From DATFMH01 sp035267045 (GTDB taxonomy: Bacteria; Bacteroidota; Rhodothermia; Balneolales; DATFMH01), in contig DATFMH010000223.1 in assembly GCA_035267045.1 (NCBI GenBank), positions 1 through 19,118 on the forward strand: 19,118 nucleotides of DNA, in the 5' to 3' direction. Positions within the stretch are counted from its first letter, which is position 1, and the number at the start of each line of letters is the position of its first letter. The position numbers were made by a program, and so were the translations under genes. This document shows positions 7,369-14,956 of the stretch, in pieces. The notes beneath the pieces are model-generated. The model did no database searches and had not been told where the DNA came from. It was given only the letters and a program-made list of their open reading frames with translations.

Positions 7369-8568
7369 TCAGGATTTATTTCCTTCTTTAAGCATCACCT
7401 GTATGATATTATTCATATTCTTGATGCCTGATACCATTTCTTTGGAAGGAGCCCTGTCAAGCAACAGCGTGCAGGAAGCGGCATCTCCCCCTTTGAAAAT
7501 GGTATTTTCCATTTCTTCAACATTGATACCTTCATTTCGTAACTCATCCAATACGCTTGCCAGAACACCGACCCGGTTGTAATGTCGAACTACCAGGTTA
7601 TTTTCCGATTTTTTATCCCGGATATTCACAGCATTAAAAGGTTTCCCGGTTTCCAGATAATTTTTAAATACCCGAACAACCTCGTCTGCAATAGCCTCCG
7701 AAGCCTGATAGGTGGATGCTCCGATATGAGGTGTACCGGTCACCATATTTGCAAGGTCCGTATCTTCAAAATCAGCCGCTCCACCTGATGGCTCATTTTC
7801 ATAAACATCGATACCAACTCTGAGATCTTTATCCCTGACGGCTTTTTTTAATGCATCGGTATCAACAACTTCTCCACGCGACGTATTAACGAATATGGCC
7901 CCGTTTCTCATGCTGTTAAAAAAGCCCGAATTGATGAAATGTGTTGTATCGGTGTTAGCTGCCAAATGGACACTCACGGCATCCGCCTTTTGAGCGAGCT
8001 GTTCCGGTGTGGCGCAATATTCAATATCCAGTTCTTCGGCTATCTCTTCAGTAAGGCTGCGCGACCATGCGGCTACATTCATATCCATACCCTGAGCACG
8101 TCTTGCAAGCGCTTTTCCAATCGATCCAAAGCCAATAATGCCGAGTGTCCTGGTCTTGAGGCCATTAGATTTCTGATATTCTTTCTTACGCCATTTACCA
8201 TTTCTCATGTCCATTGAAGCATCAACAATCCTTCGGTCACATGCGATGAGCAAACCCATGGCCAACTCTGCAACGGCATCGGTGTTTTTGCCGGGACAGT
8301 TAGCGACATGAATCCCATGACTGCTTGCCATATCAAGGTCGATGGTATTAACACCGGCTCCGGCTCTTATGATCAGCGATAACGATGGTGCGGCTTCAAT
8401 AGTTTTAGCCAATACTTTTGTAGAGCGTACAATTAATACTTCCATATCCCCAATAACACCCGGCAGGTCCTCTGCACTCAAATCAGGGTTCACCGTTACT
8501 TCAGCCCCAAGGTCTTGCAAAGCCGAAGCAGCTTTCTCCGATAACTTATCTGCTATCAGCACTTTCAT
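7369..8568 (-). CDS. serA: D-3-phosphoglycerate dehydrogenase with C-terminal ACT domain
   Basis: This 399-residue enzyme oxidises 3-phosphoglycerate to 3-phosphohydroxypyruvate with NAD+, the first step of serine synthesis in the cytosol. The nucleotide loop GIIGFGSIGKALARRAQG is at residues 143-160 (GxGxxG 146-151). The catalytic residues of the D-2-hydroxyacid dehydrogenase family appear as Arg231 (NTSRGEVVD), Glu259 (DVYENEP) and His281 (TPHIGAST). Residues about 325-399 form an ACT domain (VVRHYNRVGVLASVLDELRNEGINV), as in SerA forms feedback-inhibited by serine. The intervening domain of long SerA forms is missing, so this is the short ACT type. AGGAGAG just upstream of the ATG supports the start, and a good terminator follows. 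No serB or serC is nearby. Another 2-hydroxyacid dehydrogenase activity is possible, but the ACT tail favours SerA. Confidence 0.93.
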   Translation of the reverse strand: MKVLIADKLSEKAASALQDLGAEVTVNPDLSAEDLPGVIGDMEVLIVRSTKVLAKTIEAAPSLSLIIRAGAGVNTIDLDMASSHGIHVANCPGKNTDAVAELAMGLLIACDRRIVDASMDMRNGKWRKKEYQKSNGLKTRTLGIIGFGSIGKALARRAQGMDMNVAAWSRSLTEEIAEELDIEYCATPEQLAQKADAVSVHLAANTDTTHFINSGFFNSMRNGAIFVNTSRGEVVDTDALKKAVRDKDLRVGIDVYENEPSGGAADFEDTDLANMVTGTPHIGASTYQASEAIADEVVRVFKNYLETGKPFNAVNIRDKKSENNLVVRHYNRVGVLASVLDELRNEGINVEEMENTIFKGGDAASCTLLLDRAPSKEMVSGIKNMNNIIQVMLKEGNKS

Positions 8569-8706
8569 ATGATCTCTCCTTCTACTTTAATAAGTTTCTA
8601 TTCAATAAAATCAATATTAGCTTTAATATGGCCTTCATAAGGTTAGAAGGTCAATCTTCTCGTACACATAAGATAAGGGATTCCTCGAAAGCAGGAAGTA
8701 AATTTT

Positions 8707-9720
8707 TTATGATGATATCATTTTTGGGGTGGAGGACGTATGAAGAGAAGTATTTCTGAGGAAATACTTCTCAAAAGCCTGTGAAATACGTACGAGAGCC
8801 TTCTTTTTATGTATATCCGGTAGTGATTTCGGTGGACCTGCCGGAGTGTTATTGGCATCGACAATATAAATTTTCCCATCAAAACGGTCACGCAGAACGT
8901 CCAGTTCTCCATAATCCATATGAATACACTTGCAGAATTTTTTTATTTTCTCGAGTTCATCGATAGTGAGAACTTCATTTGTTTCAACTATCTCCGTTTC
9001 AAGCCGGCCTCTTTTGAACCGGTTACTCCTGTGGCGGTAATTATGATAAACAAAGGGAATCTCACCCAAAAAAACAGGTGTTCTTATATCCAGCAGCCAT
9101 TCATCATCATATTCGTTATTTATTAGTTTTTGATAAACATAGCCTTCCTGTTTTTTCTCTATGGGGCACTCTACTATGAAACCGTCGTGCAGGGCATTCG
9201 TTTCTGATTTGCAAAGGCATTTACCCTGGAATGTCAGTGGATCGATAGCCAGCGGATAGCCGAATACTTCTTCAAATTTCTCGGTCACAAACGACTTGCT
9301 GATATCCAGGCTACCGATATTAAGCACGGTTTCATTTTGTCTGATCTGAGTTAGTGTGTCATCGACTTCGTAGTAAGTCTCTGTTCTCCATTTGAAACTC
9401 ATTATGTGCTTTTTGCCGGGATCATTGGTCATTCCATACCCTTTTAATAAGCATAACTTATGCATTACAGATGCAGGAATGGGGTTGTCGGGATAAAACA
9501 AAATCCACTTACGATCGACTAAATGGCCGGTTACTGACGAAATTCGTATTAACATAACAAGGGGGGAAAGAACCTCGCCATGATTTAGATTCATATGGTA
9601 CGAACCTTTAATAATGCGTAATTCTTTATGATAAGCCTGAATGCGGGTGAGTAAACGGGATGGTATCCGGTCCTTTATATAGTGCTTTATTTCTGATGTC
9701 GAAAAATGTAATAATTTCAT
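8707..9720 (-). CDS. ATP-grasp domain protein of unknown substrate
   Basis: This protein of about 337 residues looks like an ATP-grasp carboxylate-amine ligase. Its C-terminal third has MDYGELDVLRDRFDGKIYIVDANNTPAGPP (written here in two pieces: MDYGELDVLRD, then KIYIVDANNTPAGPP), in which the acidic and Asn residues would bind Mg-ATP. Upstream, GYVYQKLI fits the ATP-grasp hinge strand. The N-terminal 120 residues are basic and match nothing I know. There is no signal peptide. Homologues with this ending occur beside glycan genes in other bacteria, but no such genes are here, so the substrate is unknown. I chose the ATG at 9720, which has GGGGAGAGG immediately upstream; a TTG at 9732 is less likely. 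A perfect 12-bp hairpin lies inside the last 25 codons. The gene lies 138 bp upstream of the serA-type gene's start, on the same strand. Confidence 0.75.
   Translation of the reverse strand: MKLLHFSTSEIKHYIKDRIPSRLLTRIQAYHKELRIIKGSYHMNLNHGEVLSPLVMLIRISSVTGHLVDRKWILFYPDNPIPASVMHKLCLLKGYGMTNDPGKKHIMSFKWRTETYYEVDDTLTQIRQNETVLNIGSLDISKSFVTEKFEEVFGYPLAIDPLTFQGKCLCKSETNALHDGFIVECPIEKKQEGYVYQKLINNEYDDEWLLDIRTPVFLGEIPFVYHNYRHRSNRFKRGRLETEIVETNEVLTIDELEKIKKFCKCIHMDYGELDVLRDRFDGKIYIVDANNTPAGPPKSLPDIHKKKALVRISQAFEKYFLRNTSLHTSSTPKMISS
8745..8772. repeat. Perfect 12-bp hairpin inside the 3' end of the ATP-grasp gene
   Basis: GAGAAGTATTTC (8745-8756) and GAAATACTTCTC (8761-8772) are perfect complements around TGAG. 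The hairpin lies within the coding region, ending 38 bases before the stop. In the message it sits under AFEKYFLRNTSL. It resembles a terminator or attenuator stem, but no T-run follows it on the minus strand. Confidence 0.6.
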
Positions 9721-9732
9721 ACCTCTCCCCAA

Positions 9733-10149
9733 TTATATAATGCCTCTCATTATGCCATTGATCTAATGTGATGACGGAAACACATTCAATCTAATAAGTG
9801 CTATAAAACAGCTCATGAAAATTGGAAGATCCTAACCCGTTGGGTAAAAACAGACTGTATATTAATCTGAGTCCGACATAAGTATTCCATTAAGATTCCA
9901 GACGGTAGATGGTTGACCGTGGACGGTGGCCGTTTTGAAACGATGAACAGGTTCATACCCCAAACTACTTTTTCATCTGTCTTTTAATTAATCTATGAAA
10001 AAAGATTAAAGCATCCGGACGGTTACCGCCTGCGCCTGCCTGCCGGTATACCGGGTCTATTGTCATCAGTCTATTTGAAATTCTTATTCTGTAATTTCCT
10101 TATATCGAATTCACGTTATATTATATCTTTTTACTGCGATATCATAAAA
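9733..10149. other. Spacer holding MITE-like copy 2
   Basis: This 417-bp spacer separates two minus-strand genes. Some 246 bp of it is the second MITE-like repeat. About 135 bp between the repeat and the ATP-grasp start should hold that gene's promoter. The remaining 36 bp follow the ZIP transporter stop, where I see no clear terminator hairpin. Confidence 0.55.
9868..10113 (+). repeat. MITE-like repeat, copy 2 (246 bp)
   Basis: This is the second, diverged copy of the 7053-7306 element, in the same orientation. Its ends are TGAGTCCGACATAAG (9868-9882) and, on the minus strand, TGAATTCGATATAAG (10099-10113). The 29-base core is at 9941-9969 with the same internal palindrome ATGAACAGGTTCAT. 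The AAAGCATCCGGAC and CGCCTGCCTGCCGGTA blocks are also kept, while sequence between blocks has drifted and small indels account for the 8-bp length difference. TATATTA occurs three bases outside each end (9858-9864, 10117-10123), a possible target duplication, though weak in AT-rich DNA. Confidence 0.7.
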
Positions 10150-10962
10150 TTACCCCAGAGCTACATCCAGTATCATCATAACGGTAAAACCGGCAATAGC
10201 ACCCATAGTTGAGGCATCAGCATTACCACTGTTTTGCGATTCCGGAACCACTTCCTCGATGACAACGAATATCATGGCACCCGCTGCAAAAGCAAGGGCA
10301 TAAGGTAGTATCGGCTGCCATGTCAAAACGGCCGCTGCTCCGATTACACCTGCAATAGGTTCCACCGTTCCGGATAATTGTCCATACCAAAAGCTTTTAA
10401 GCGTCGAATACCCTTCCCTGCAAAGCGGCATGGAAACAGCCAGGCCTTCGGGGAAATTTTGAATACCTATTCCGATTGCCAGCGCTACCGCCCCGCTGAC
10501 CGTAGCAAATTCCAATGCATGTGCCGCCGCTCCGAAAGCAACACCCACAGCTAATCCTTCAGGGATATTGTGAAGCGTTATGGCGAGCACAAGTAACGTT
10601 GTTCGCCGCCAACTCGTGGAAATCCCCTCAGCCTGTTCTGAATTGAGGCCAAGGTGTAAATGAGGCAGTAACATGTCCGAAAATCGTAGAAAAACGGCGC
10701 CAAGTGTAAACCCGGCAGCAGCCGGTAACCATGCGGGTAACGGTCCGTTCTGGGAGATCTCGATAGAGGGTGCCAATAATGACCAAAAACTGGCCGCAAT
10801 CATCACACCGGCAGTGAAACCCAGCATGATATCAAGGATTTTACGATTCTCATGATGAAGAAAAAAGACCAGGGCGGCCCCGGCCGCAGTAAGTGCCCAG
10901 GTAAAAAGTGTTGCCGCCAGCGCCTGCATGACAGGACTCAAACCCAGAAAGAAATCATACAT
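10150..10962 (-). CDS. ZIP family divalent metal transporter (ZupT/GufA type)
   Basis: This 270-residue integral membrane protein would import divalent metals such as zinc, iron or manganese across the inner membrane. The metal-site helices are clear: HNIPEGLAVGVAFG at residues 131-144 (His131, Asn132, Glu135), QNFPEGLAVSMPL at 168-180 (Asn169, Glu172) and SGTVEPIAGVIGA (Glu201). About eight hydrophobic segments are visible, as expected for the family. The loop HLHLG (101-105) in the variable region is His-containing, as in many ZIP transporters. Length is normal. The ATG at 10962 has only a purine-poor, A/T-rich leader. A 7-bp inverted repeat about 90 bases upstream (11046-11068) is a candidate control site. 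The exact metal cannot be read from sequence. Confidence 0.93.
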   Translation of the reverse strand: MYDFFLGLSPVMQALAATLFTWALTAAGAALVFFLHHENRKILDIMLGFTAGVMIAASFWSLLAPSIEISQNGPLPAWLPAAAGFTLGAVFLRFSDMLLPHLHLGLNSEQAEGISTSWRRTTLLVLAITLHNIPEGLAVGVAFGAAAHALEFATVSGAVALAIGIGIQNFPEGLAVSMPLCREGYSTLKSFWYGQLSGTVEPIAGVIGAAAVLTWQPILPYALAFAAGAMIFVVIEEVVPESQNSGNADASTMGAIAGFTVMMILDVALG

Positions 10963-11045
10963 TTTAAAAAAGGTAAGTTGAATAGTTTTATTTTACCCTA
11001 CATATAGTAATAATAATGAATTACAACACACTGTGCATCTCTGGA

Positions 11046-11068
11046 ATTACATAACCGGATAATGTAAT
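11046..11068. promoter_or_regulatory. Inverted repeat in the ZIP / GerW-like divergent spacer
   Basis: ATTACAT (11046-11052) and ATGTAAT (11062-11068) are perfect inverted repeats with a 9-base spacer. They lie about 85 bases before the ZIP start and about 170 before the GerW-like start. The arrangement fits a dimeric regulator site. It does not match a Zur or MntR box that I can recognise. Confidence 0.3.
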
Positions 11069-11237
11069 GTAAAACAAATATGAATTATCTGCGATCCATT
11101 TCATTATTCGTTTAATTTATTGAAATCCCCTACAGACATTCCATTAATTACCGCACACAAAGCATATCATATTTCTTATAACTTTAGAAATAGGTAATAG
11201 ACTTTACTATGATATCCAATTAATAAGAGGTATTACT

Positions 11238-11639
11238 ATGGAAGCTGATGTAAGGCAAAAAACAGATAAAGAACAATTTAAAAATGCTGAAGAACGTGCT
11301 TCGAAATTAATTGATCACCTGCTTGACCGCATGGGATCGAATGCGGTATTTGGTGAACCACAAACAAGAGGAGATATAACGGTAATTCCGGTGGCGGAGG
11401 TACGTACCGGTTTCGGATTCGGTAAGGGTAGTAAACTACCTGCAAAAGATGTATCTGATGAAAACGGCCAACAATTCGGGACAGGTGGCGGGGGAAGTGT
11501 TATTCCTCTTGGTTATATTCACATTTCATCGGATACGGTCAGGTTCAAACCTTTTTATAACCTTACCAAATTGACGATGGCCGGTATGTTCCTGACTACA
11601 TGGATGGTGCTTAAAATAGGCAAATGGCTAAAAAAATAA
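11238..11639 (+). CDS. GerW/YtfJ-like protein with C-terminal membrane anchor
   Basis: This 133-residue protein matches the GerW (YtfJ) family: NAVFGEPQTRGDITVIPVAEVRTGFGFG, followed by a Gly-rich loop GTGGGGSVIPLGYIHIS. The family was first described as a sporulation protein in Bacillus, but homologues are common in non-sporulating bacteria and archaea, so no spore role should be assumed. Residues about 107-130 (FYNLTKLTMAGMFLTTWMVLKIG) form a hydrophobic helix ending in a basic tail, WLKK. I infer a C-terminal membrane anchor with the domain in the cytosol, because there is no signal peptide. An AAGAGG ribosome-binding site precedes the ATG by about nine bases. It is convergent with the SPOR protein gene, 12 bp apart. 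Confidence 0.82.
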   Translation: MEADVRQKTDKEQFKNAEERASKLIDHLLDRMGSNAVFGEPQTRGDITVIPVAEVRTGFGFGKGSKLPAKDVSDENGQQFGTGGGGSVIPLGYIHISSDTVRFKPFYNLTKLTMAGMFLTTWMVLKIGKWLKK

Positions 11640-11651
11640 GGTGTGATATCA

Positions 11652-12911
11652 CTATTTCGATTCATAAAGCCATGCCATCGGATTCTGATAAGATTTAATT
11701 TTTTTCAATAGTATCTGAGCTGCCTTTTTATCATCCATAACAGTATATGCCACAAGGTAGTACGTATTCGTTTTGTCGCTGACAATAGTAGCATTGACAT
11801 ATCCCTCACTTTTTAATTTCGTCAGCATGGTATTGGCTTTGTCAAATTCGAGATATGAATCCGCAACCAGAAAGTACTTTGCGGTGCTTTTAGGAGCTTC
11901 TTCCACTTTTTGCTGTTGTAAAACCAGGGAATCCGAACGTTGTTTCAGAGCCATAAGAGAATCGGTTTTTAATTGTTTGGATCTCAGAGAATCGATTTGT
12001 TCCTGTAATTTTTTACTGTATTCCTTTTGCTTCTCTAATTGATTTTCAGATGAGAATTTCACGAAATTATTCAATATCTGGATAGTCTGACGAATCTGAT
12101 TATTCGTTTCTTCCAGATTCTTGGTATTATTCTGGACTAAAGTACCGAGTTTCTCCAATTGCTCATTCTTTTGTTCGGTTATGGCTGGTTCAATAGTTAC
12201 AGATTTTTTATCCACAACCGACGTTCTTCTTCTTTTTCCGAAATTTATAGAGAAACCGGCCGTAGCTAATGAAAAGGCATCATTTGTAACCCTGGTTTTC
12301 CCATTTTGATTAATTCCTTCTATTGTTTTATATCCGTCGATATAATCACTGTTGGTAAGATTATATTCGTATTGAGCAATGAATGAAAAATGAGGTGTGA
12401 TATTAAACCGGAGTCCGCCGCCAATGGAATAGACTAATGAATTACCCTTATAATTAACACCTGCCCATCGTTCATAACCTGGAATAGATGTCGATATGTC
12501 TGTTTTTACATTGTTACTAATAAAACCTATGCCCGTGAAACCAACAATATCAAAATAATTGGCAACTGAGTTCAGATTCAGTAACGGGAAGAGATTTATT
12601 TGCTGGCGGATGGAAAAACGGAAAAAATTATTTTGAAACTGGCGGTTATAATAATTGGGTCGTTTTGATTGTTTGAATGTCCCTTTGTACCCGCTAAGCT
12701 GAAGTGAAAAAGCCGGGCTGACAGCATATCGTAAATTCATCCCAAAAATAGCAGTGGAACGTGTCCTCTCATTGAAATTGCTGAATGGAATACCCCCCAA
12801 CAAATCAATACCCCATTTCTCATCTATTCTTTGTGCATGTGAAGGAGTAATTTGAAAAGTGAATAGCAACAGGAATAATACTACTGATCGAAAAAAATGT
12901 TGCAAACTCAT
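11652..12911 (-). CDS. Outer-membrane beta-barrel protein with coiled coil and SPOR domain
   Basis: This 419-residue envelope protein is built of three parts. A signal peptide ends SHA (residues 24-26). Residues about 27-227 form alternating strands typical of a small outer-membrane barrel (GIDLLGGIPFSNF, FSLQLSGYKG, GGGLRFNITPHFSFIAQYEY, ending GFSINFGKRR). Residues about 245-338 are Gln/Lys/Glu-rich with few hydrophobics, a predicted coiled coil. Residues about 345-419 resemble a SPOR domain (KYFLVADSYLEFDKANTMLTKL, ATIVSDKTNTYYLVAY, ending NPMAWLY). SPOR domains bind peptidoglycan stripped of stem peptides, so I infer a tether between the outer membrane and cell wall, perhaps at division or remodelling sites. 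AGAGAG upstream supports the start. No cell-division genes adjoin it. Confidence 0.8.
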   Translation of the reverse strand: MSLQHFFRSVVLFLLLFTFQITPSHAQRIDEKWGIDLLGGIPFSNFNERTRSTAIFGMNLRYAVSPAFSLQLSGYKGTFKQSKRPNYYNRQFQNNFFRFSIRQQINLFPLLNLNSVANYFDIVGFTGIGFISNNVKTDISTSIPGYERWAGVNYKGNSLVYSIGGGLRFNITPHFSFIAQYEYNLTNSDYIDGYKTIEGINQNGKTRVTNDAFSLATAGFSINFGKRRRTSVVDKKSVTIEPAITEQKNEQLEKLGTLVQNNTKNLEETNNQIRQTIQILNNFVKFSSENQLEKQKEYSKKLQEQIDSLRSKQLKTDSLMALKQRSDSLVLQQQKVEEAPKSTAKYFLVADSYLEFDKANTMLTKLKSEGYVNATIVSDKTNTYYLVAYTVMDDKKAAQILLKKIKSYQNPMAWLYESK

Positions 12912-13236
12912 GAATAGTCTCTCTATCTATATGGAGTAATGGTTTATATCGGTGGCTTTAATAAAGACTCTTAGTTTGATCCGGTATTTCAAAATAGGTA
13001 TAAATGGATGACAACCGTTATATATAAACCACTTAATTAGCATTATTTAACTCATTTAAAACAAAAATCGTGACTATATAGGTATTAAGTGTATAACATA
13101 TTCCAAATACATTAGGGGCTATAATGTTTTTGATATCAGATGATTATGTGGATGGCACATGTAATTTTTATAGGCTAATGAATAATCTATATGATATTTG
13201 TAATGGATTATTCGGTACAATGTTAAAGATACATTC
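12912..13236. other. AT-rich divergent spacer
   Basis: This 325-bp divergent spacer lies between the SPOR-barrel gene and a membrane protein gene and should hold both promoters. I see no ORF, repeat copy, RNA gene or convincing operator in it. Confidence 0.5.
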
Positions 13237-13239
13237 GTG

Positions 13240-13974
13240 ATGTCTGACTACGTTATTAATCACGCGGATTCCGGTAAACGGTCAAAAGAAATTATACAAG
13301 ATCACTGGTATCTCTGGATGTATTGGGTTTTGGCCAATTTAATTGGGGTTGTAATAGGTATGGGATCGGTATTCCTTGTAGGAACCGGTGTGGCCCCGGG
13401 TATTGAAACTTACATGGGCAAACTTGCTGATCTTATTATTGCCGGAATCCTGATTATTACCGGTACATTGGTAGAAGGAACGGTTTTGGGGACTGTACAG
13501 TGGATCGTTCTTCACCATATTAATAAATCCATTAAATGGCTGGCCTGGGTCAATGCAACCTTGATTGGAGTTTTTATTGCCTGGGCCCTTGGAACCATAC
13601 CCAGTACACTCGTCGAATTTGGTATAAATGGTATTAGAACAACACTGGGTGAATTGAATCTCTTCCTGGATTACGTAATTGTCGGAGCTTTGGGACTTGT
13701 ACTCGGTTCTGTTTTAGGCCTGCCTCAATGGCTTTTAATCCGTTTATATTTTTCACAAACAGAATGGTGGATACCGGCTAATGCCCTGGCCTGGATGTTC
13801 GGGATGATTATCCTTTTTAGCGGAATAGATGTCGTATCTACACTCGGACTGGGACTCAAAACAGCTACTGTCATATTAATTACATTAATCGTAACGGGCG
13901 CGGTTGTCGGAGCCATACATGGTTTGGTTCTTGTACGATTGGTCCCCCAAAAAAACAACTCATCCGATAATTAA
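13240..13974 (+). CDS. Polytopic membrane protein with internal QW repeats
   Basis: This 244-residue protein has about six hydrophobic segments and a short hydrophilic N terminus with DHWYLWMYWVLANLIG. Two similar blocks are visible: EGTVLGTVQWIVLHHINKSI with KWLAWVNATLIG, and GSVLGLPQWLLIRLYFSQTE with WWIPANALAWMFG. A third, partial one ends the protein (VVGAIHGLVLVRLV). Each has a small-residue helix, then QW(I/L), a basic or aromatic loop, and a Trp-rich start of the next helix. This points to duplication of a two-helix unit. Similar proteins occur in cyanobacteria and Bacteroidota without known function. I chose the ATG at 13240 over the GTG directly before it. The gene stands alone on the plus strand, 111 bp before a lipoprotein gene that has its own leader. 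Confidence 0.7.
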   Translation: MSDYVINHADSGKRSKEIIQDHWYLWMYWVLANLIGVVIGMGSVFLVGTGVAPGIETYMGKLADLIIAGILIITGTLVEGTVLGTVQWIVLHHINKSIKWLAWVNATLIGVFIAWALGTIPSTLVEFGINGIRTTLGELNLFLDYVIVGALGLVLGSVLGLPQWLLIRLYFSQTEWWIPANALAWMFGMIILFSGIDVVSTLGLGLKTATVILITLIVTGAVVGAIHGLVLVRLVPQKNNSSDN

Positions 13975-14085
13975 GCTATTCCCTTTAAATCGTTATTCTC
14001 TTAAAGGTATTGGAAGTTGTAAGGGGAAACTCCTATCATTAAAATTACTTTAAGTGCCGATTGTTACAAACTCACATAGTAATGT

Positions 14086-14496
14086 ATGAATATGACTGAT
14101 TCGGGGACTGGTTTAGGAATTAAGAAACACCGTTTAAGACTATTGTATATCGCCGTTTTTGCGACCCTGTTTCTTACCGCTTGCAACAGCAAAAAAAAAC
14201 AAACCGGCTTAACAGGCCGGTGGAGAGTAGCCAGTATGGGTCCCGCTCATGAATTACGTGCTCCGAAAGGAACCAAAATTACGTACCACTTTAAAGGTGA
14301 CAATAAGCTGATCATAGAAACACCCTTTAAAAATGCCAGTAGAATTTATACTAAAATGAACAAAAACCGGTTGAAATTTGACGGACAAGGACTATTTGGT
14401 GGTTATAAGACCTTTGGATATACCGTTTCCCCCGATTCCCTGACATTACAAACAAATCGTGGTTTTGTTGTTAAATTTTATCGGGTGAAAGATTGA
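14086..14496 (+). CDS. Small lipocalin-like lipoprotein
   Basis: This protein of 136 residues begins with a basic, then hydrophobic segment (HRLRLLYIAVFATLFLTAC) ending in the lipobox LTAC, so Cys33 is the likely lipidated residue. Mature residues GLTGRWRVASMG, ITYHFKGDNKLIIETPF, YTVSPDSLTLQT and KFYRVKD resemble the beta strands of short lipocalin-like lipoproteins (DUF4923/DUF5004-like) common in Bacteroidota. Function is not known. The first ATG at 14086 is used; a second at 14092 is equally possible and changes only two residues. The stop codon is inside a terminator stem, so the transcript ends almost at the coding end. The downstream small gene is convergent. Confidence 0.75.
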   Translation: MNMTDSGTGLGIKKHRLRLLYIAVFATLFLTACNSKKKQTGLTGRWRVASMGPAHELRAPKGTKITYHFKGDNKLIIETPFKNASRIYTKMNKNRLKFDGQGLFGGYKTFGYTVSPDSLTLQTNRGFVVKFYRVKD

Positions 14497-14511
14497 TGAG
14501 CAATCTTTTTT
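14488..14511 (+). terminator. Terminator overlapping the lipoprotein stop codon
   Basis: AAAGATTG (14488-14495) pairs with CAATCTTT (14501-14508) around ATGAG, followed by further T residues to 14511. The TGA stop (14494-14496) lies in the stem and loop edge, so the hairpin covers the last codons. Confidence 0.8.
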
Positions 14512-14523
14512 GACAGTCTCTTA

Positions 14524-14718
14524 TTATCTTTTTCTGACCTTCTTACCAGGATTCAGCCGTTCATATGTTTTTTTACAATGACCACAAATGCGATGTTTTG
14601 AGGGGATTTTACTGTATTCTTCATATTCACCATTATAAAGAGCGCACAACGTCAGTGTATTCTCACCCTTTATATGGACTATTTTCTTATTACTGGCATT
14701 AAATTTAAGAAACTTCAT
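14524..14718 (-). CDS. Small Cys-motif protein (possible zinc ribbon)
   Basis: This 64-residue basic protein is MKFLKFNASNKKIVHIKGENT... followed by LTLCALYNGEYEEYSKI, then RICGHCKKTYERLNPGKKVRKR. Cys25 and the CGHC motif (Cys45, His47 between, Cys48), together with His15, could form a small zinc site. This arrangement, a V-H-[I/L] strand, a single Cys and then CxxC, appears in small hypothetical proteins of actinobacteria and Bacteroidota. The Lys/Arg-rich C terminus could contact nucleic acid, which is inference. The ATG at 14718 is the first in frame. The gene is convergent with the lipoprotein gene, and it lies 238 bp downstream of the same-strand helicase gene, so an operon with the helicase is possible but not shown. 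Confidence 0.6.
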   Translation of the reverse strand: MKFLKFNASNKKIVHIKGENTLTLCALYNGEYEEYSKIPSKHRICGHCKKTYERLNPGKKVRKR

Positions 14719-14956
14719 AGGACAAGAGATTTAGTGGGTATTTGAATATTGATAAATACATTTTTATAACTCTGGTGATTGACAATGCTTATCGATTCAA
14801 AAACAGCAATTTTTATTCACTATTAAGGTTGCGGCGTATTCAGATAACCTGGTCAAAGATAAATCTGATATTTCACGCCTCTCAATTATTACGGGTTTGC
14901 TCATTTAAATTGGCAAAAATGTCATTTCATTGCACGTAATAACTCAACTTACTGAT

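Noticed and set aside
11643..11652. GTGATATCAC palindrome between the GerW-like and SPOR genes
   Set aside because: Too short to support a terminator or operator call; ten-base palindromes are expected by chance in a window this size.
13982..14007. CCTTTAA / TTAAAGG inverted repeat after the QW membrane protein
   Set aside because: The stem is only seven A/T-rich pairs with a 12-base loop and no T-tract, too weak to call a terminator.
14742..14939. 65-residue plus-strand ORF between the small Cys protein and the helicase
   Set aside because: It begins with TTG, has no ribosome-binding site, no family resemblance and unstructured composition; probably a chance frame.
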